This document shows, piece by piece, positions 1 through 7,350 of a stretch of 23,513 bases of DNA; the first letter of the stretch is position 1; every line of letters begins with the position of its first letter. The stretch lies in the IMG/VR virus record IMGVR_UViG_3300037507_000049, positions 1-23,513 of that record; one strand, 5' to 3'. The DNA comes from a virus. The notes under the pieces are model-generated. The model saw only the letters and a list, made by a program, of their open reading frames with translations. It made no database searches and was not told the DNA's origin. The translations under genes and the position numbers were made by a program.

Positions 1-104
1 TGTGCAATGTCACGGATGCGCGACTCGGTCTTGCCTTGCTGATAACCAACGTCGCGGAGGGATTGCAATTTTAAGTCTTGCTCGACTTTCACTGGCTTAG
101 CCAT
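1..104 (-). CDS. Small hypothetical protein, C-terminus cut by window edge
   Basis: This is a leftward open frame starting at the ATG complementary to 102-104 and running off the window. The 34 visible codons begin MAKPVKVEQDL and are hydrophilic, with no recognisable domain, signal peptide or membrane segment. An AAGGGG Shine-Dalgarno lies about 8 bases upstream of the ATG. The upstream region carries a near-consensus sigma-70-type promoter and a hairpin also found before the next leftward gene (307-534), which supports expression and common control. The function is unknown. I infer an early or accessory phage gene from its orientation opposite to the structural genes. Confidence 0.7.
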   Translation of the reverse strand, partial: MAKPVKVEQDLKLQSLRDVGYQQGKTESRIRDIA

Positions 105-127
105 AGTGTTACCCCTTGGGATTGAAT

Positions 128-144
128 GTCAGAATCCGTCTGAC
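128..144 (-). repeat. Leader hairpin GTCAGA-N5-TCTGAC, copy 1
   Basis: A perfect 6-bp inverted repeat (128-133 with 139-144) encloses 5 bases. It lies between the leftward promoter and the ATG at 104, so it would sit in the 5' untranslated RNA. The same element, with 18 of 20 bases identical including flanks, occurs at 551-567 before the other leftward gene. It could be a repressor site or an RNA hairpin. Confidence 0.7.
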
Positions 145-156
145 TCGGTACTAATA

Positions 157-200
157 CTTATACGCTTGCGCTATGACATTGTCGAGGATTTCACGGTAAC
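157..200 (-). promoter_or_regulatory. Leftward sigma-70-type promoter P1
   Basis: On the minus strand TCGACA (180-185) is followed after exactly 17 bases by TATAAG (157-162). Each hexamer is one base off consensus. Six bases upstream of the -35 is the box GTTACCGTG (192-200), which is found at the same distance in the second leftward promoter (598-641). The expected start of transcription is near 150, giving a leader of about 45 bases to the ATG at 104. Confidence 0.72.
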
Positions 201-205
201 GTGAA
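190..205. promoter_or_regulatory. Palindromic operator-like site
   Basis: TTCACG (190-195) and CGTGAA (200-205) form a 6-bp inverted repeat around GTAA, just upstream of the P1 -35 hexamer. Its core overlaps the GTTACCGTG box shared with P2. It has the geometry of a dimeric regulator site; the binding protein is unknown. Confidence 0.4.
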
Positions 206-273
206 CCCCTAATTAGCGACGCGCACACACAGCACGCGCACGGACACATAACTGGCATCAAAGATGATGGGCC

Positions 274-303
274 AAAAAAAGAGCAGGGGCCGAAGCCCCT
301 GCT
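274..303 (-). terminator. Intrinsic terminator of the leftward 75-aa gene
   Basis: Read leftward, a 9-bp GC-rich stem (303-295 with 290-282) is closed by a TTCG tetraloop and followed by a run of T residues (the A-tract at 274-280). It starts only four bases beyond the stop codon of the gene at 307-534. This is a classic rho-independent terminator. Confidence 0.92.
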
Positions 304-306
304 TGG

Positions 307-534
307 TTATGCTAGCGTTGCTCTGCTAGCTACTAACCGACCGAACCGCGTCGTGATCCTCACGATGTGGGGGCCGAAATCCCTGCCATAACAGCGCATC
401 CACTCCATCGCGTCGGCTTGTGTCCAAGCGCGGTGGGTGATCTTGATGTCACGTTCAAGGTCGATGACCTCGACGCGGTAGGGTTTAGCGGCGGCGCGGA
501 ATGCTTGCTTGAGCAAGCTAGTGACTTTGACCAT
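307..534 (-). CDS. 75-aa basic hypothetical protein
   Basis: This leftward gene starts with ATG at 534 and has a strong AGGAGG Shine-Dalgarno six bases upstream. It is bracketed by its own promoter (598-641) and an intrinsic terminator (274-303), so it forms a complete transcription unit. The protein is rich in Arg and aromatic residues and starts MVKVTSLLKQAF. A central stretch around residues 22-50 (VEVIDLERDIKITHRAW, then WMRCYGRDF) suggests a small alpha/beta fold. It has no membrane segment, and I recognise no family. It may be an early phage gene. A longer open frame on the opposite strand lacks a start signal and is not believed. Confidence 0.75.
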   Translation of the reverse strand: MVKVTSLLKQAFRAAAKPYRVEVIDLERDIKITHRAWTQADAMEWMRCYGRDFGPHIVRITTRFGRLVASRATLA

Positions 535-550
535 GATGGCCTCCTGTCAT

Positions 551-567
551 GTCAGACTCCCTCTGAC
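551..567 (-). repeat. Leader hairpin GTCAGA-N5-TCTGAC, copy 2
   Basis: This is a perfect 6-bp inverted repeat (551-556 with 562-567) with a 5-base spacer, immediately upstream of the AGGAGG of the 75-aa gene. It is the second copy of the element at 128-144. A further 5-bp inverted repeat (575-579 with 586-590) lies between it and the promoter. Confidence 0.7.
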
Positions 568-597
568 TTGGGTTATGGGTTGCTTCCCATGACTTTA

Positions 598-641
598 CTT
601 ATACCAACCCCGACGGCCTTTGTCACGTATCCCACGGTAAC
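598..641 (-). promoter_or_regulatory. Leftward sigma-70-type promoter P2
   Basis: On the minus strand GTGACA (621-626) and TATAAG (598-603) are separated by exactly 17 bases, each one mismatch from consensus. The GTTACCGTG box (633-641) lies six bases upstream of the -35, the same spacing as in P1. The promoter should drive the 75-aa gene from a start near 591. Confidence 0.75.
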
Positions 642-661
642 CCCACCCGCCCCCCACCCCC
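641..661 (-). other. G-quadruplex motif upstream of P2
   Basis: The plus strand is a C-rich run. The minus strand reads as four G-tracts of 5, 6, 3 and 4 bases separated by single-base loops, which fits the consensus for a very stable parallel G-quadruplex. It directly abuts the GTTACCGTG box of P2, in the 249-base gap between the leftward and rightward units. Confidence 0.6.
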
Positions 662-702
662 TGGATCGGCCGCCTCGCTCGCACCCCCCTACACCCCATA
701 AT

Positions 703-738
703 TTGCACAAACGATTTATAATTTTCCAAATATAAAAA
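703..738 (+). promoter_or_regulatory. Weak candidate promoter for the packaging operon
   Basis: This AT-rich stretch before the rightward genes contains a perfect -10-like TATAAT (717-722) and a second TATAAA (731-736). Neither has a convincing -35 at 16-18 bases; TTGCAC (703-708) is wrongly spaced for both. A phage-modified polymerase or an activator may be needed. Confidence 0.3.
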
Positions 739-783
739 CACCCCCCTTGTCTTTTAGGTACCATACGTTTACATTACGAACCT

Positions 784-1374
784 ATGCCAACATATATGTT
801 AGACATAGACCCAAATATCCCCCTGCCTGCCAACGCAGCAGAAGCCCTACCCCCTATGACTCCAAAAGAAGAATTGGAAGTCAGGGCAAGAACTATAAAA
901 CTTATATCAGACCTCCAAGGCAAACCAATACATCCCAGCGATAAAGACAAAGACGAAGCTCGCGCATTAGCTAAGAAAATGGTTGAAGACCCCAGAGGAC
1001 ATATTCAATTTAGTAACTACAAGAATGAAACTCTTGCGTATTTAGCTGGGATGGTGTCCCAATACGATCAAATGATTGTTAAGGATCTAGCTGATCTAAA
1101 GGTATTCGTCGTTAATAAACTTGTTGAGCAAACTGAATCTGGAAATGCCAAGGATGTTATTGCTGCATTGAAAGCATTAGGCGAAGTTGACGGCGTGGAT
1201 GCCTTCAAACGCAGGTCAGAAGTGACGGTGCAGGTCAAACCCATCGATCAGGTGGAGAAAGATCTGTTGGCTAAGCTGGAAAAACTTGAGCGACTCACCA
1301 AATACGCCGATGCTCAAGACATAATTGATGTCGAACCAACTGAAACTAACACCTCAGAAGATAGCGGCCCTTAA
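784..1374 (+). CDS. Putative terminase small subunit
   Basis: This 196-aa protein sits directly upstream of, and overlaps, the large terminase gene, the usual place for the small terminase that recognises phage DNA for packaging. The sequence shows an acidic, Pro-rich N-terminus, helical segments through residues 30-125, and a segment KALGEVDGVDAFKRR (about residues 136-150) followed by a charged helix. That part resembles small-terminase-like proteins I know from other phages. No helix-turn-helix is obvious by eye. The ATG at 784 has no clear Shine-Dalgarno; an in-frame ATG at 796 is an alternative. The call rests on position plus partial resemblance. Confidence 0.65.
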   Translation: MPTYMLDIDPNIPLPANAAEALPPMTPKEELEVRARTIKLISDLQGKPIHPSDKDKDEARALAKKMVEDPRGHIQFSNYKNETLAYLAGMVSQYDQMIVKDLADLKVFVVNKLVEQTESGNAKDVIAALKALGEVDGVDAFKRRSEVTVQVKPIDQVEKDLLAKLEKLERLTKYADAQDIIDVEPTETNTSEDSGP

Positions 1375-2851
1375 AAAACTACTCCCCCATGCTTCTCCAG
1401 ACGAAAAACGGGAGATTTTGCGGGATTTAGAGTTTTGGGAGTCACAGCAAGCCCAATCGCTAGGGCAAAAGAAGCTATTAGCCTTCGCAGACCACGTATA
1501 CCCAGGCTATAAAGTAGGCCCCCACCACAAAAGGCTGGCTAAAATCTTTGAAGATATAGCCAACGGAGTCAAAAAACGGGTAGTTGTAAACATTGCACCC
1601 CGCCACGGCAAGTCAGAACTCATTTCTTACCTAGCTCCAGCTTGGTTTTTAGGTAAGTACCCACATAAAAAGGTCATTATGGCTTCCCATACGGCTGATT
1701 TAGCCGTAAATTTCGGTAGAAGAGTGCGAAATTTGGTGGCAAGTGACCCGTATAAGCAAATTTTCCCGCAGATCGAGTTACAACAAGACTCAAAATCGGC
1801 TTCTAGATGGGGTACTAACTTTAATGGCGAATATTTTGCTATTGGTGTTGGGGGTGCTCTTGCTGGTAGGGGGGCTGACCTTTTTATTATTGACGATCCT
1901 CATTCCGAACAAGAGGCTAAGCAGGGGCGAGCAGACGTTTTTCTTCCCGCTTGGGAGTGGTTTCAGTCTGGTCCTATTCAGCGTCTTATGCCTGGGGGCG
2001 CTATTATTATTGTGATGACTAGATGGTCGAAACTTGATCTAACCGGTCAGGTTATTAATCACATGTCTAAGAATGAGGATGCAGAACAGTGGGAGATCGT
2101 TGAATTTCCTGCCATTTTGCCAAGTGGCAACCCACTTTGGCCTGAATTTTGGCCGGTTGAAGAATTAAATGCCAAGAAAGCCTCACTTGATCCACGATAC
2201 TGGCAAGCCCAGTATATGCAGGACCCGACGGCTGAAGAAGGCGCGTTAATTAAGCGTGAATGGTGGAATATTTGGGAGAAAGACGACCCTCCCCAGTGCG
2301 AATACATCATTATGTCCCTGGATGCAGCACAAGAAACTAATAATAGAGCTGACTACAACGCTTTGACTATATGGGGCGTGTTCTTAAACGAAGAAGTCAA
2401 CAACTACAACATCATATTACTTAATGCTATTAAGAAGCGGATGGAGTATCCCGAGCTAAAGAAAATGGTGTTTGAAGAGTACAAAGAATGGCAGCCGGAT
2501 ACTTTTATTGTTGAGAAGAAGTCCAACGGGTCTGCGCTTTACCAAGAAATCCGACGCATGGGCGTGCCTGTACAAGAGTTCACGCCAAGCAAAGGACAGG
2601 ATAAGATTGCTAGGGTCAATTCGGTAACCGATTTATTTTCATCTGGGATTGTCTGGGCACCTGATAAACGATGGGCCAAGGAAGTTATGGAAGAATGCAA
2701 CGACTTCCCCAGCGGTACAAACGATGACTTAGTTGACTCCACGACCCAGGCTTTGATGCGTTTTCGTAACGGTGGATTTATTAGACTGCCGTCTGATGAG
2801 CCTGAAGAACCAGCAATGTTTAGGCGTAAAAACCAATACGCCTACTATTAA
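1328..2851 (+). CDS. terL: Terminase large subunit (packaging ATPase and nuclease)
   Basis: This is the motor subunit that pumps DNA through the portal and cuts the concatemer. The 507-aa protein shows the complete two-domain plan. The N-terminal ATPase has a Walker A-type motif at residues 89-97 (IAPRHGKSE), Walker B at 185-190 (LFIIDD) followed by PHSE, and a coupling motif near 230-233 (MTRW). The C-terminal RNase H-like nuclease has acidic residues at D332 (SLDAA), E396 (VEKKSNG) and D466/D467 (NDDLVDS). The length is typical. I take the ATG at 1328 rather than the TTG one codon upstream. The first 47 bases overlap the small terminase in another frame, which suggests coupled translation. 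All key residues are present, so the gene looks functional. Confidence 0.96.
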   Translation: MSNQLKLTPQKIAALKKLLPHASPDEKREILRDLEFWESQQAQSLGQKKLLAFADHVYPGYKVGPHHKRLAKIFEDIANGVKKRVVVNIAPRHGKSELISYLAPAWFLGKYPHKKVIMASHTADLAVNFGRRVRNLVASDPYKQIFPQIELQQDSKSASRWGTNFNGEYFAIGVGGALAGRGADLFIIDDPHSEQEAKQGRADVFLPAWEWFQSGPIQRLMPGGAIIIVMTRWSKLDLTGQVINHMSKNEDAEQWEIVEFPAILPSGNPLWPEFWPVEELNAKKASLDPRYWQAQYMQDPTAEEGALIKREWWNIWEKDDPPQCEYIIMSLDAAQETNNRADYNALTIWGVFLNEEVNNYNIILLNAIKKRMEYPELKKMVFEEYKEWQPDTFIVEKKSNGSALYQEIRRMGVPVQEFTPSKGQDKIARVNSVTDLFSSGIVWAPDKRWAKEVMEECNDFPSGTNDDLVDSTTQALMRFRNGGFIRLPSDEPEEPAMFRRKNQYAYY

Positions 2852-2860
2852 GGATAGATC

Positions 2861-5371
2861 ATGGCTACAAGCTTTTTTGACAAAGCACTAAATCAAGCAC
2901 CCCTTGGGTTGCAGAACGAGAATCTGGTCATGGAGCCAGACATCGAGATTGAGATCGAAGACCCTGAGTCAGTATCAGTAGGTCTTGGTGGTCTAGAGAT
3001 TGTGATCGGCAAAGAAAAAGAAGAGGAAGGGTTTAACGACAACCTTGCCGAAGACATGGACCCCAAGGAGCTAGCCACCCTTGCTGAAGATCTGTGTAGT
3101 GATTTTGAAGATGACATTTCATCCCGCAAAGACTGGATGCAGACCTACGTCGATGGGTTGGATCTGTTAGGACTTAAGGTTGAGGATCGCACAGAGCCTT
3201 GGCCGGGGGCTTGTGGTGTGTACCACCCCTTGCTGACAGAAGCTGTGGTGAAGTTTCAGGCCGAGACCATCATGGAGACATTTCCAGCACAAGGTCCGGT
3301 GCGTACCAAGATCATTGGTGAAGAAACTAAAGAGAAGAAAGAGTCTGCTATGCGTGTGCAGGCAGATATGAACCACCAGCTCACTGATGTGATGATTGAG
3401 TACAGACCTGAGCACGAGAAGATGCTGTGGGGACTGGGGCTGGCGGGTAATGCGTTTAAGAAAATCTACTTTGACCCAGGGCTTGATAGACAGACGGCGA
3501 TGTATGTGTCGGCTGATGATCTTGTGGTGCCATACGGTGCTGCGAATATTGAGACAGCCGAGCGTGTTACGCATGTTATGCGTAAGACTAAAAATGAGCT
3601 AGAGCGGCTAATGGATAGTGGGTTCTACGTTGATGTAGAGCTTGAAGATCCTAGCGATTCGCTTGATGAAGTAGAGAAAAAGATCGCAGAAAAGATGGGG
3701 TTCAGGGCAACTACTGATAACCGGTACAAGTTGCTTGAGATGCACGTAACCCTTGATCTTCCAGGCTTTCCTGACAAAGACGAAGATGGCAAAGAGACTG
3801 GACTGGCTGTTCCGTACGTCATTACGATTGAGAAATCAAACAGTAAGATCTTAGCGATTAGACGCAACTGGAACCCAGACGATGAGTTAAAGAAGAAGCG
3901 TCAGCACTTTGTCCACTACCCCTATATCCCAGGCTTTGGCTTTTATGCTTTCGGGCTTATCCACTTGATTGGTGGGTTTGCTAAATCGGGAACGTCGATT
4001 CTCCGTCAGCTTGTTGATGCAGGCTCACTTGCCAATCTCCCAGGTGGATTTAAAACCAAGGGGATGCGGACTAAGGGTGATGACACGCCGTTTGCTCCGG
4101 CTGAATGGCGCGATGTGGACATAGCCTCGGGTGCTCTCAAAGACAACATCATGCCGCTTCCGTACAAGGAGCCGTCGCAGGTGTTGGCTGCACTCATGGA
4201 CAAGATCATCGACGAGGGTCGCAGGTTCGCCTCTGCTGCTGATCTTAAAGTCTCTGATATGTCGGCTCAGTCTCCAGTTGGGACGACGTTAGCGATCCTA
4301 GAGCGCACACTGAAGGTGATGTCGGCTGTTCAGGCGCGGATTCACTATTCGATGAAGCAGGAGTTCCGGCTCTTAAAAACCATCATCGCTGATTACACGC
4401 CTGAGTCTTACGACTACGAGCCAGTGGATGGTCGCCCCAGAGCTAAGAAATCAGACTATGAGAATGTCGATGTAATACCGGTCAGTGATCCGAACGCAGC
4501 GACAATGAGTCAGAAGGTTGTGCAGTACCAAGCAGTTATGCAGTTGGCTGCTACTGCGCCGCAGTTATACGACTTACCCTATCTTCATAGGCAGATGTTA
4601 GAGGTTCTTGGTATCAAAAACGCCGAGAAGCTCGTGCCGATGGAAGATGATATGAAACCGACCGACCCAGTATCTGAGAACATGGACATGTTCCAAGGCA
4701 AACCGGTCAAGGCGTTTATCTATCAAGATCACGCCGCACACATCACAGTGCATATGTCAGCACTGCAAGATCCAATCACTGCTCAAGTTCTTGGTCAGAG
4801 TCCAAACGCTCAGGCTATGCAAGCAGCATTTATGGCGCACATTGCCCAACACTTTGCCTTTCAATACCGTAAAAACATCGAAGACAAACTCGGGGTTCCC
4901 TACCCTGCACCCAACGAAGAACTGCCCGAAGAGATGGAGGTCGAGATCTCCAGACTCGCTGCCGCAGGAGCACAGAAACTCTTGCAATCTAATCAGGCGA
5001 TGGTTCAACAAGCCCAGGCTCAACAGCAAGCACAAGATCCAATTGTGCAGATGCAGCAGCAAGAACTTCAGCTCCAAGCTCAAGAACTGCAACGCAAAAC
5101 CGCTAAAGATCAGATGGACGCTCAACTCAAAGCAGCCCAGATTGATACCGAGCGTATGCGGATTCAGAACCAGTCTGAGATCGACGGTGCCCGATTGGGT
5201 GCTCAGATCGCAAAAGATCAGATGGAGCAGGAGTTCCAAGCAGGCGTTGAAGCCGTTCGCAATGAAATAGAGGGCACGCGGATTGGTGCTGATATAGCTC
5301 GGAATATTGCTGCGATGCAGCAACAACGTGAATCAGTAACTAAAAAAGCTGTTGGGGAAAGTAAAGAATGA
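2861..5371 (+). CDS. Portal protein, large P22-like type
   Basis: The portal is the dodecameric ring at one head vertex through which DNA enters and leaves. At 836 aa it belongs to the large podovirus class. An acidic N-terminus (residues 24-90) precedes the portal core. The core includes a YHPLLTEAVVKFQAETIME region at about 121-139, a GLGLAGNAFKKIYFDP region at about 191-206, and a long stretch to about 600. From about residue 690 to the end the chain is strongly Gln/Ala-rich with heptad character, consistent with the long helical barrel of P22-type portals that projects into the head. AGGA precedes the ATG at 2861, nine bases after terL stops. The last four bases (ATGA) overlap the next gene. 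Confidence 0.9.
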   Translation: MATSFFDKALNQAPLGLQNENLVMEPDIEIEIEDPESVSVGLGGLEIVIGKEKEEEGFNDNLAEDMDPKELATLAEDLCSDFEDDISSRKDWMQTYVDGLDLLGLKVEDRTEPWPGACGVYHPLLTEAVVKFQAETIMETFPAQGPVRTKIIGEETKEKKESAMRVQADMNHQLTDVMIEYRPEHEKMLWGLGLAGNAFKKIYFDPGLDRQTAMYVSADDLVVPYGAANIETAERVTHVMRKTKNELERLMDSGFYVDVELEDPSDSLDEVEKKIAEKMGFRATTDNRYKLLEMHVTLDLPGFPDKDEDGKETGLAVPYVITIEKSNSKILAIRRNWNPDDELKKKRQHFVHYPYIPGFGFYAFGLIHLIGGFAKSGTSILRQLVDAGSLANLPGGFKTKGMRTKGDDTPFAPAEWRDVDIASGALKDNIMPLPYKEPSQVLAALMDKIIDEGRRFASAADLKVSDMSAQSPVGTTLAILERTLKVMSAVQARIHYSMKQEFRLLKTIIADYTPESYDYEPVDGRPRAKKSDYENVDVIPVSDPNAATMSQKVVQYQAVMQLAATAPQLYDLPYLHRQMLEVLGIKNAEKLVPMEDDMKPTDPVSENMDMFQGKPVKAFIYQDHAAHITVHMSALQDPITAQVLGQSPNAQAMQAAFMAHIAQHFAFQYRKNIEDKLGVPYPAPNEELPEEMEVEISRLAAAGAQKLLQSNQAMVQQAQAQQQAQDPIVQMQQQELQLQAQELQRKTAKDQMDAQLKAAQIDTERMRIQNQSEIDGARLGAQIAKDQMEQEFQAGVEAVRNEIEGTRIGADIARNIAAMQQQRESVTKKAVGESKE

Positions 5372-5568
5372 ACGAAACCGAGAAAGTTTTACGACATTTG
5401 ATTAGTCGTTGTGTCGATGAACAGAAGCATTTAGCCGAAGTTCTAGCGCAAGGGCTGGCAAAGGACCACGCGGATTATCGCTTTCAGTGCGGTGTGATGC
5501 GTGGAATTTCAGTGGCGCAAGGATATCTTGCCGATATGTTAGAAAGGATGAGTGACGACGATGAGTGA
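5368..5568 (+). CDS. 66-aa hypothetical protein after the portal
   Basis: This small acidic-ended protein (MNETEKVLRHLISR at the N-terminus, MSDDDE at the C-terminus) starts inside the portal stop by an ATGA overlap and overlaps the next gene by eight bases. Translation is therefore almost certainly coupled. It is predicted to be mostly helical, with two amphipathic helices around residues 4-32 and 38-60. It has no membrane segment and no motif I can name. Its position between portal and head-assembly genes suggests a role in head assembly, but no function can be assigned. Confidence 0.8.
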   Translation: MNETEKVLRHLISRCVDEQKHLAEVLAQGLAKDHADYRFQCGVMRGISVAQGYLADMLERMSDDDE

Positions 5569-5962
5569 ACTCCTAGTAGGGTCTACAAGCGGCTCTGCGA
5601 CGGTATTGCCTGAAACCGCCGAAGAAAAAGCGCGACAACTCCCTGATCCATCAGGTTATCGAATCTTATGCACGATCCCCGAGATTGACGATAAGTTTGA
5701 TAATGGCTTGATTAAAGCCGATGTCACGATGCACCACGAAGAATTACTGACGACGGTGCTTTTTGTCATCAAGATGGGGCCGGATGCGTACAAAGATGAG
5801 AAGCGATTCCCGTCTGGGCCGTATTGCAAAGTGGGTGATTTTGTATTGGTACGTCCGCACGCGGGCACACGACTGAAGATTCACGGTCGTGACTTTCGCA
5901 TCATTAACGATGACTCTGTCGAGGGGGTTGTAGAAGATCCTCGCGGTATTAGTCGCGCATAA
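5561..5962 (+). CDS. GroES-like co-chaperonin
   Basis: The 133-aa protein follows the GroES/Cpn10 plan along most of its length. A first strand region occurs at residues 30-40 (PSGYRILCTIPE). A mobile-loop-like segment at 42-64 contains G49-L50-I51, at the place of the GroEL-contacting Gly-Ile-Val-Leu of GroES. A strand VLFVIKMGPDAY lies at 66-77. A C-terminal half KVGDFVLVRPHAGTRLKIHG at 90-109 leads into RIINDDSVEGVVE, which matches the GroES ending KVGDIV...ESDILAIVE. GroES caps host GroEL during folding, and phage versions (T4 gp31 is the classic case) adapt GroEL to fold the capsid protein. The gene lies in the head operon, three genes upstream of the decoration-type and capsid genes, as that role would predict. 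A GTG at 5552 could add three residues. Confidence 0.85.
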   Translation: MSELLVGSTSGSATVLPETAEEKARQLPDPSGYRILCTIPEIDDKFDNGLIKADVTMHHEELLTTVLFVIKMGPDAYKDEKRFPSGPYCKVGDFVLVRPHAGTRLKIHGRDFRIINDDSVEGVVEDPRGISRA

Positions 5963-5973
5963 GGGGTTTAAAA

Positions 5974-6891
5974 ATGGCTGAGCAAGAAAACGCCAACACC
6001 GAGTTTGAAATCGAGATCGAAGACGACACTCCTCCCGAAGATCGTGGGCGGGAACCCTTACCCAAAGAGCTAGTTAAAGAGCTTGAGGAAGACGAACTCG
6101 AAGAGTATTCCGAGAAAGTCAAAACTCGCCTCAAGCAGATGAAGAAAGTCTGGCACGACGAGCGTCGTGAGAAAGAACGTGCGTTGCGTGAGCAGCAAAC
6201 TGCGATTGAAATGGCGCAGCAGTTGCAAAACGAGATTAAAACGTTACGTTCTAAAGTGACTGAAAATGAAGGGCATCTAGTAAATACAGCTAAAAATGCT
6301 GTGGAGTTAGAACTCAAAAACGCTGAGAAAGCCTACAAAGAAGCTTATGAAGCGGGAGATTCTGATAAATTATTAGAAGCCCAAAAGCAATTAACTGAAG
6401 CATCTTATAAACTTGAGCGGTTAAAAGGATACAAACCCCCTGTACAACCGCAAGAAACTGAAGTAAATTTACCAAATTCGCAGCCACAGGCTCCGAGGTT
6501 GGACCCAAAAACTGATTCATGGCGTAGACAAAATACGTGGTTTGGATCAGATGACGAAATGACCGCTGCCGCACTTGGCCTAAACAACAAACTGCTTAGG
6601 GAACGCGGTGCAGCATTTGAGGGTTCTGACGAGTACTGGGAAATCGTTGATAAGACGATGCGTAAAAGATTCCCCGAGTATGAATGGGGCGATGAACCTG
6701 CTGAGCCTGAGACAAAATCACCTCCAGCACGTACAGAAAGACCAGCTACGATTGTGGCTCCCGTTTCTCGTAGTACGACTTCCAAAAAAGTCAAACTTAA
6801 TCAATCCCAGCTTAACGTCATCAAAAAGATGGGAATAACTCCTGAACAGTATGTGAGGGAACAAATGAAATTGGAGCGTGCAAATGGCTGA
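5974..6891 (+). CDS. Putative scaffolding protein
   Basis: The 305-aa protein is highly charged. It has an acidic N-terminus (residues 8-45), a long predicted coiled coil rich in Lys, Glu and Gln (about 40-150), a Pro/Gln linker (about 153-185), and a basic C-terminal tail (about 268-305, with SKKVKLNQSQLNVIKK). An acidic or coiled front and a basic helical end are typical of phage scaffolds, which bind the inside of the capsid shell and leave on maturation. Its position between portal and major capsid gene is also the usual scaffold slot. AAGGGG lies eight bases before the ATG. The assignment is by architecture and context, not by a recognised sequence family. Confidence 0.75.
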   Translation: MAEQENANTEFEIEIEDDTPPEDRGREPLPKELVKELEEDELEEYSEKVKTRLKQMKKVWHDERREKERALREQQTAIEMAQQLQNEIKTLRSKVTENEGHLVNTAKNAVELELKNAEKAYKEAYEAGDSDKLLEAQKQLTEASYKLERLKGYKPPVQPQETEVNLPNSQPQAPRLDPKTDSWRRQNTWFGSDDEMTAAALGLNNKLLRERGAAFEGSDEYWEIVDKTMRKRFPEYEWGDEPAEPETKSPPARTERPATIVAPVSRSTTSKKVKLNQSQLNVIKKMGITPEQYVREQMKLERANG

Positions 6892-7333
6892 AAATCGTTT
6901 ATCCAGAGAAGTTGAGAACCGTGAGAAGTTAGCTCGCCCTAAACAGTGGAAGCGTGCGGATGTCCTACCTGAAGTCGATCCAATGCCTGGATATGTACCC
7001 CGCTGGGTGCGTGTGTCCTCGCTTGGTAAGGCTGACCCCAAGAATATCTCTGCCAAACTCAGAGAAGGTTGGGAGCCGGTAAGGGTTGAAGAGCAGCCAA
7101 ACCTTATGTTTATGCGCGATGAGAACAGCCGGTTCAAAGACAACATCGAGATTGACGGATTGTTGCTCTGCAAGATGCCTGAAGAGTTCGTTAAACAACG
7201 TACCGATCACTTCAACAATGTTGCCAAATCCAACATGGACGCTGTAGACAACAACTTTATGAAAGAGAGCGATTCCCGTATGCCACTCTTCGCAGAGAAG
7301 CGTACCAAGGTTTCGTTTGGTAAAGGAACTTAA
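6884..7333 (+). CDS. Conserved head-region protein, 149 aa
   Basis: I place the start at ATG 6884, seven bases after GGAG and overlapping the scaffold gene by eight bases; an upstream GTG at 6878 is less likely. The protein is basic, with a conserved-looking core PGYVPRWVRVSSLGKADPKN (residues 35-54) followed by a W-containing strand region and LMFMRDENSRFKDNIEIDG. I recognise this type from the same position, between scaffold and capsid genes, in other uncultured phages, but know no biochemical role. It has no membrane segment or catalytic motif. A minor head protein or assembly factor is the best inference. Confidence 0.7.
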   Translation: MAENRLSREVENREKLARPKQWKRADVLPEVDPMPGYVPRWVRVSSLGKADPKNISAKLREGWEPVRVEEQPNLMFMRDENSRFKDNIEIDGLLLCKMPEEFVKQRTDHFNNVAKSNMDAVDNNFMKESDSRMPLFAEKRTKVSFGKGT

Positions 7334-7350
7334 CTTAAACGAGGTCAAAA

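Noticed and set aside
367-735. Rightward 122-aa open frame across the leftward 75-aa gene
   Set aside because: It has no ribosome site, a Pro-rich nonsense-like composition and runs through the P2 promoter and the C-tract. The opposite strand has a full promoter, AGGAGG and terminator.
4757-5326. Leftward 189-aa and rightward 159-aa frames within the 3' end of the portal gene
   Set aside because: They arise from the Gln/Ala-rich codon bias of the portal tail and have no ribosome site or recognisable protein pattern.
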